Below, in pieces: positions 59,021 to 64,000 of a stretch of DNA of 64,000 nt; position 1 is the first letter of the stretch; each line of letters opens with the position of its first letter. Source of the stretch: Vandiemenella viatica (lineage: Eukaryota > Arthropoda > Insecta > Orthoptera > Morabidae); NCBI GenBank assembly GCA_031002005.1, contig CM061921.1, forward strand, positions 179,250,935 through 179,314,934, in the 5' to 3' direction. Under the pieces are notes generated by a model, which saw only the letters and a program-made list of their open reading frames with translations, was not told the origin of the DNA and did not search any database. A program made the position numbers and the translations under genes.

Positions 59021-61324
59021 TTGGCGATTCTTTTAACGTGGCTTAGCTGTAGTAATACCAGAGGTTTTTCTTGAGTAATTTATACACTTGTTTGGGGTTG
59101 GGATAGAGGACAGACGAGCGAGCAAAATTAAGCAACATTACGAGAGCCACAACCTGCAAGTAGAGCACGAGTCAGCGATTCGGCAATTGTCAGGCGCCGA
59201 AAAGAGAACGTAGGCTGGCATTATGACCGTATGCAGTTAGGTGATGTCAGAGTTTGCCCTCTCCAAAGAGCTGGAGTGGAGTAGAGGTTGTCATAGTAAA
59301 CCCTGAGCACAGCTAGCTAGGTCTGTCTATCCGTTGGTCGAGTTGATCGTCGTATTAGCAGCAGCCGGGAGACGACGAAAGAAGTTACCGGGCTCCGGCC
59401 TCGGAGCGGAGCCACTGCAGGCCAAGAGATGGTCTACAGCAACGCAGAAGGTAGGCTCTACTGAGATTATTTGGATATGAGACGGATAGGTTCAGTTAGG
59501 CCGAAGTTCGATGTATTTCAATAGTCCTGTCGTGTTTGGGTTAGAGGTACCCATGTTGTAAGCTCGCTCTGTCTCTCCTCGTTCCCATAATGTTGGTGGG
59601 GGTTAGCAAAGCGCCACTGCACCAGTTTATCAGTTTCAGAAAGTAATGTTGATAGTAAATGTTATTCACAGATAAATTTCCATGTATGTGTAAATATGTA
59701 TCATACCTTCAGAACCTGGTATAAATAAATATGTAAATATTCATCAGTGATTAGCCCTGATTTCCAAGTAATACTCCTATCACAAGACTCATATCCGACA
59801 ATCCGTCGATTTCCATGTAGACGCTTATCCATGCCTCCCTATGGCAATCTGTCCTTGTCTCACCGCTCGGCTGGACAGAGTGACTGTGAGGGTCATCCCA
59901 AACGGGTGGCAGCCAAGTCACTACATAGCAACATATTGACAGCTCAGATATCTTTAAGGACGATTCAACCTAAGCAGAAGAAATGTGTGCTGCTATTTGT
60001 GTACAAACCTGTGTGCTAATTATTGTTGTTATTCTGTCTGTAAGGCATTTATTTTTGAGGCGAAAAGTGGAGAATGTGCAAAAACTAGAAAATTACTGAT
60101 TAAAGCCCAAATAATCGCCAGTGGTAGGATTTGAATTCGCTTCTTAAGCACTTTCACGTGTTCAGTAAAATGTCGCATCAACTACTTCATCCATACTGAC
60201 GGCTCCCTTCAAAAGAGCAACAGCTTTGTCTCAAAATTTCGTCTTACTTTAAACTTCCTACACACTCTTTCACATATGTACATTCTTTCGACATCTAATT
60301 TCTTTGATTTTGTTTACCCGGTTATTTCGACCGATGTATGTATGTAGGAGGGGACAATGTTTCGACACACTGAGACTATACGAACCTGTTAATCAGATTG
60401 TAAACATTCCGAGAAAGCTGTAGTTGCCCTTCTTTGAATGTACACAGTCCGTTCACACAATACTGTTCCCAGGCTCTCTCCTTGCCTTTCTTTGAAACAC
60501 ACCACCAGAAATCAAGTCTGCTGTTTAATTTCGGTATAACTGCAGCATCGTATTATTACACCTGATAACGTTTTACTAAGACATTATTGTATTAGTAACA
60601 CGTCATAGTTTTTGCTTTTTACACCAGTAAAGAGATACAATCCTGTTGGATATTTTTTAATTCGTTCACTGACATCACATCGCATCAAATAACCGAGTCA
60701 TCTGTTAATAAACTGATTCTATTATAGTATTATTACAATTAAAATCATTAAGAATAGTCGTAAAATACTAAATAAATTCTATAAAATATTTTATAACCCT
60801 CCCCCGCAGCCTCCCAAACGTGATACACTATTTTTGTTTGAATGTTTGACAATTACTACAATCGGACAGAAATGCTTTGATAGGAAATCGGTTCAGCAGA
60901 AAATCCTGGCCGTTGTGACGTATTCGATAAGATGCGGTGGATATAATGTAAAAACTTTCCCGAAAATCAAAATAGCTAGCCTTAAGTTGTGACCGTTCAT
61001 AACGTCGTATTTGAAAGAACGAGGTTTCCATAGGCTGCTTTAATTCTTTGAAATGATATGGTTATTTTTAAGGAATACTATAATATTCGTGATAATTATT
61101 TTCTTCAGCATATTTGCTGCAAAGGTTCGCTTTCTTGGAAGGCCTATTTTTTTTTCTAGATATACGCGCAATGTGAGAAATTTTTCAGGCCAAGGACATA
61201 TGTTTAATTTTGTTGGGGTTTAACGTCCCATTGTTATCCCAGGGAAATTAATCAATATTGTAATCCAGCGGTGTAGCATATAAATATTTTGTACCATTCT
61301 GCTTGGTAAGACGAAAAAGGGTAC
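59021..61324. other. Unassigned; GC-rich segment at 59100-59480
   Basis: The GC-rich piece ends 'agcaacgcagaag' followed by GTAGGC, which could be a donor, but no coding was recognised; it might be a retroelement LTR/UTR or a host 5' exon. The rest is AT-rich. A degraded SINE tail (ggtttaacgtccc) is visible near 61218. Confidence 0.3.
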
Positions 61325-63740
61325 AATCTACCTCTACATTTACATCTACCTCCATACTCTGCAATTCACAAAAATTGTGGGTGGCAGAGGGTGATAAGCA
61401 CCAATCCTAATTTTGTGCATTCCAGTCCCGAACAGAACGAGGAAAGAAAGAATCCATAAAAGTATCAGTACGGTATCTTATTTCTCTAATCTTTTCCCTC
61501 CTGTCTTTGCGACCTAAATAGGTTTGCGGAAGAAGTATTTCATTGCACTCGCAAATTAAAAATTTTCGCATATTCTCCAACAAATTTGAAAACGACGTCA
61601 TTTGTCCGTCAAACAATCAGAGCCAAACCCATGTATCAGCTATGTGACACTTTCTTAAGTACTGTAACTAGCAGTCACGAATAGAGTGGCTCTCTTCTGT
61701 ACTTTCTCTAACGTGTCAATCAATCCCTTGCCATACGGAATCGTACTTTAAAATTAGCTTCGCCTACGACGGAAGTTCTGTGCAAGTTCCATTTCATGTT
61801 GCTTTGTACTGTTACGCCTAGAAAGTTCAGGAAATCCACAGTGTCAACAACTGAATTGTTAACTTTGTACTCGTGAGCAAACGGGGTATTTTGTATTACT
61901 TATTTGCATTGCCTTGCACTTTTTGCAGTTAAGTGTAAGCTGCCATTTATGGCACCATTCCGAAATAACATCCAGATCACGCTGAATTTTTAATCAGTCG
62001 TCAGAGCATCTTACTTCCCTATAGATAAGTGCATCATCAGCAAACAATCGCAACCTTCAATTAACGTTGTCACCGAAATCCTTTATAAAAAATTAGGAAA
62101 AGAAGTAGTCCTATTACACTTCCTTGAGGAACACCCGAAGTAACATCTAGCTTTGAACAGGCTTTCCCGTCAACAACGACATACTGTGACCGACCAGTTA
62201 GAAAATCGCGTATCCATTCGCAAATCTGATCCGATATACCGTATGCTCGAATCTTCGCTAAAAGTTGGTTGTGTGGTACAGAGTCAAAAACTTTCTGAAG
62301 ATCCAAGAAAATTGCATCAACTTGTGAAACTGCATCGATAACTTTCATTACGTCATGCGAAAATAGGGCCAGTTGCGTTTCACACGATCTGTTCTTCCGA
62401 AATCCTTGTTGGCTTACTGTAAGTAACTCCTTTTCATCTAGAAACTTCATAATTCCACTGCAAAATTCTACTGCAAACAGATGTTAGAGATATGGGTCGA
62501 TAATTCCTAGGATCTCTCCGATCTCTTTTCTTGAAAAGAGGAATCACCTGCGCTATTTTTCTTTCTTCTAAACATTTACGAAATATATCTGACAGAAATG
62601 GTTCTATTTCTTCCGCGTATTCCGAAAATACTATTACTGGTATACCATCAGGACCCGGCGCTTTTCCCCACTTCAGGAGCTTTAATTGCTTTGTAATACC
62701 TACACTATCAATTTGTACTGGATCCATCTCAAATTCTACACGCCGTGGAAAAGCGGGAATATTTTCCATGTTTTCGTCAGTGAAAGGATTTTTGAATTCG
62801 GTGTTAAATACGGTAGCCTTGTCGCGAAAGTCATTAACCTCCCGACCGTCTTGTAGTAGAACTGGCATATTGTTGTCACTACCAATAACTTTTTTTACAT
62901 ACGACCAAAATTTCTTTGGGTTTTCGTTTAGGCTCTTGGAAAGTGATTTGCAACGAGTCATTAAAGGCCTGAAAGTCATTAAAGGCCTCGCGCATCGCAT
63001 TCTTAACATGTCCTCTTGTCTCACCTAAGTTATCTGAATGACTCCTATACATCGTCCTTCTTGAGCGTGCATGTATCTTCCTTTGCTTTTTAAGTAGCCT
63101 TTTAACTTCACGTGTATACCACGGAAGATCGTTCCCATACCTGATTGTCCTTTTCGGTATATGCAAGTCCGTACCTTTCCTGACTATATGCATGAATCGA
63201 AGCCACATCTCTTCAACCCAGTTTCTTGCTTCTATAAAGGTAAGGTAATTATCCCTCTAAAACATTCTTAAACACTCCTTTGGGGCCCTTTCAAACCTGT
63301 AAACGATCCTTTCTTTTTTCTTTTTGCGCGCGGATGTTAATTTTACCGTAGCAATTACAGCTTATGATCATTTATTCCCCTGGTGGTAGAAATGTCTGTG
63401 CATAATTCAGGCCTATTTGTAACGAGAATATCTAAAATATTTTCGTTATTTTTGTGGCACCACATTGGTTCAGTGACGATCTGAGAAAAGATGAAGAATA
63501 ATTTCACAGGATGTTTTATCCCTGCCACTAGTAACGTGGAAGTAATTAGTCCAGTCGATATACGGAATGTTGATGTCACCTACTGGTATTATCGCATGAT
63601 TCGGAAATTGACGAGCTATATTACTTACACTATTCCGGCTACAGCAATAGTTACATCTGCATCTGGTGGACGATATTACAAGTTTTGTCCTAGCTACGTT
63701 TAGTCTAATCCATAGGATTTCACAATCAAACCATTGCAAG
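61325..63740 (-). mobile_element. CR1/L2-like LINE, minus strand
   Basis: The 3' end is 'tctacctctacatttacatc' on the plus strand. Coding on the minus strand includes endonuclease remnants (VGDINIPYIDW), a linker (KKFWSYVKKVIGSD, LLKWGKAPGPDGIPV), RT blocks LFKKRDRRDPRNYRPISL, QGFRKNRSCETQLALF, FLDLQKVFDSVPH, TSGVPQGSVIG and LFADDALIY (near 62025-62050), and a C-terminal RKDRREKIREI. Frameshifts occur near 62450 and 62090 and stops in the 3' third. The 5' end is truncated near 63740. It is the same family as 25440-28075 but less damaged. Confidence 0.85.
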
Positions 63741-63819
63741 AAAAGTTGTGGAATGTCTTTCGGGCAAACTGTCTGTTACATTGTTTCATTACCTCGTTTT
63801 AGTTCAAATTGGTACTGCC

Positions 63820-64000
63820 ACGAAAGCATATCCTTCAAATTTTGTACAATCTAATTTTGGTGGGAGATATTAAGGTCGTAGTGAGAAATCAGGAAATTGA
63901 AAACGTGGTTGGAAGATTTGGAGAGGACCGACTTAACAATAAAGAAATTAAACTGAAGGAATTCTGCAGTTATAATAAATTTCGGATTACAAATGCTTTC
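63820..64000 (+). mobile_element. RTE-like LINE endonuclease fragment, continues past the window
   Basis: The frame reads LVGDIKVVVRNQEIENVVG then FGEDRLNNKEIKLKEFCSYN and KFRITNAF, resembling the apurinic-type endonuclease (GDFNA-R-G block and later ITNT block). It probably belongs to the same family as 21890-22970 and 25140-28990. Confidence 0.6.

Noticed and set aside
57983..59074. Long ORFs across the N run
   Set aside because: They are translated from unknown bases; artefact of the gap.

Overview
The window looks like insect genomic DNA from a species with a very large, repeat-swollen genome. An orthopteran (locust or grasshopper) is my best guess; that is inference from the long introns and from a tRNA-derived SINE family of a kind I associate with that order. 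Nothing looks bacterial: there are no operons, ribosome binding sites or dense ORFs. One 1,000-base assembly gap (N) lies at 58021-59020.

The only host gene I can support is a serpin (serine protease inhibitor) on the minus strand. Three coding exons are visible, with matching codon phases: 53206-53321 (secretory leader and start of the mature N terminus), 19718-19900 (shutter region) and 13106-13259 (central part). The introns are about 33.3 kb and 6.5 kb. The rest of the gene, including the reactive centre loop, must lie beyond the low-coordinate end, so the third intron exceeds 13 kb. Nearly everything else is transposable-element debris inside or around these introns.

Layout. 1-788: tail of an unclassified repeat with internal ~280-bp tandem units. 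2581-3891: inactive mariner with TA duplication. 3928-10294: large element with 2.6-2.9 kb terminal inverted repeats; a reversed copy runs from 54386 into the gap. 10500-13140: a minisatellite whose units copy the end and splice donor of serpin exon 3, interrupted by a TTA-flanked MITE. 14258-15710: TIR element with subterminal inverted repeats. 17264-17503: SINE with perfect target-site duplication. 20570-24180: two Penelope-like relics, one with a hammerhead-ribozyme-like fold, plus an RTE-like LINE and a Tc1 fragment. 24480-25070: relic of a Polinton/adintovirus-type packaging ATPase. 25140-28990: RTE-like LINE split by a CR1/L2-like LINE.

31000-32550: more of the ~280-bp-unit repeat and a second SINE family. 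33832-40900: a hAT element carrying nested insertions (an I-type LINE that itself carries a SINE, and a 3.3-kb unclassified element). 43270-45990: a second hAT (TTF finger plus DUF4371), split by a 720-bp deleted Tc1/mariner. 46930-48620: a Polinton/adintovirus-like cluster with ATPase, adenain-type protease and one further virion-type ORF, all broken. 48620-52800: degraded SINEs. 53841-54155: a second MITE. 61325-63740: a minus-strand CR1/L2-like LINE. 63820-64000: start of an RTE-like endonuclease.

None of the mobile-element genes appears intact. Family names rest on motif recognition from the reading frames, without database searches.
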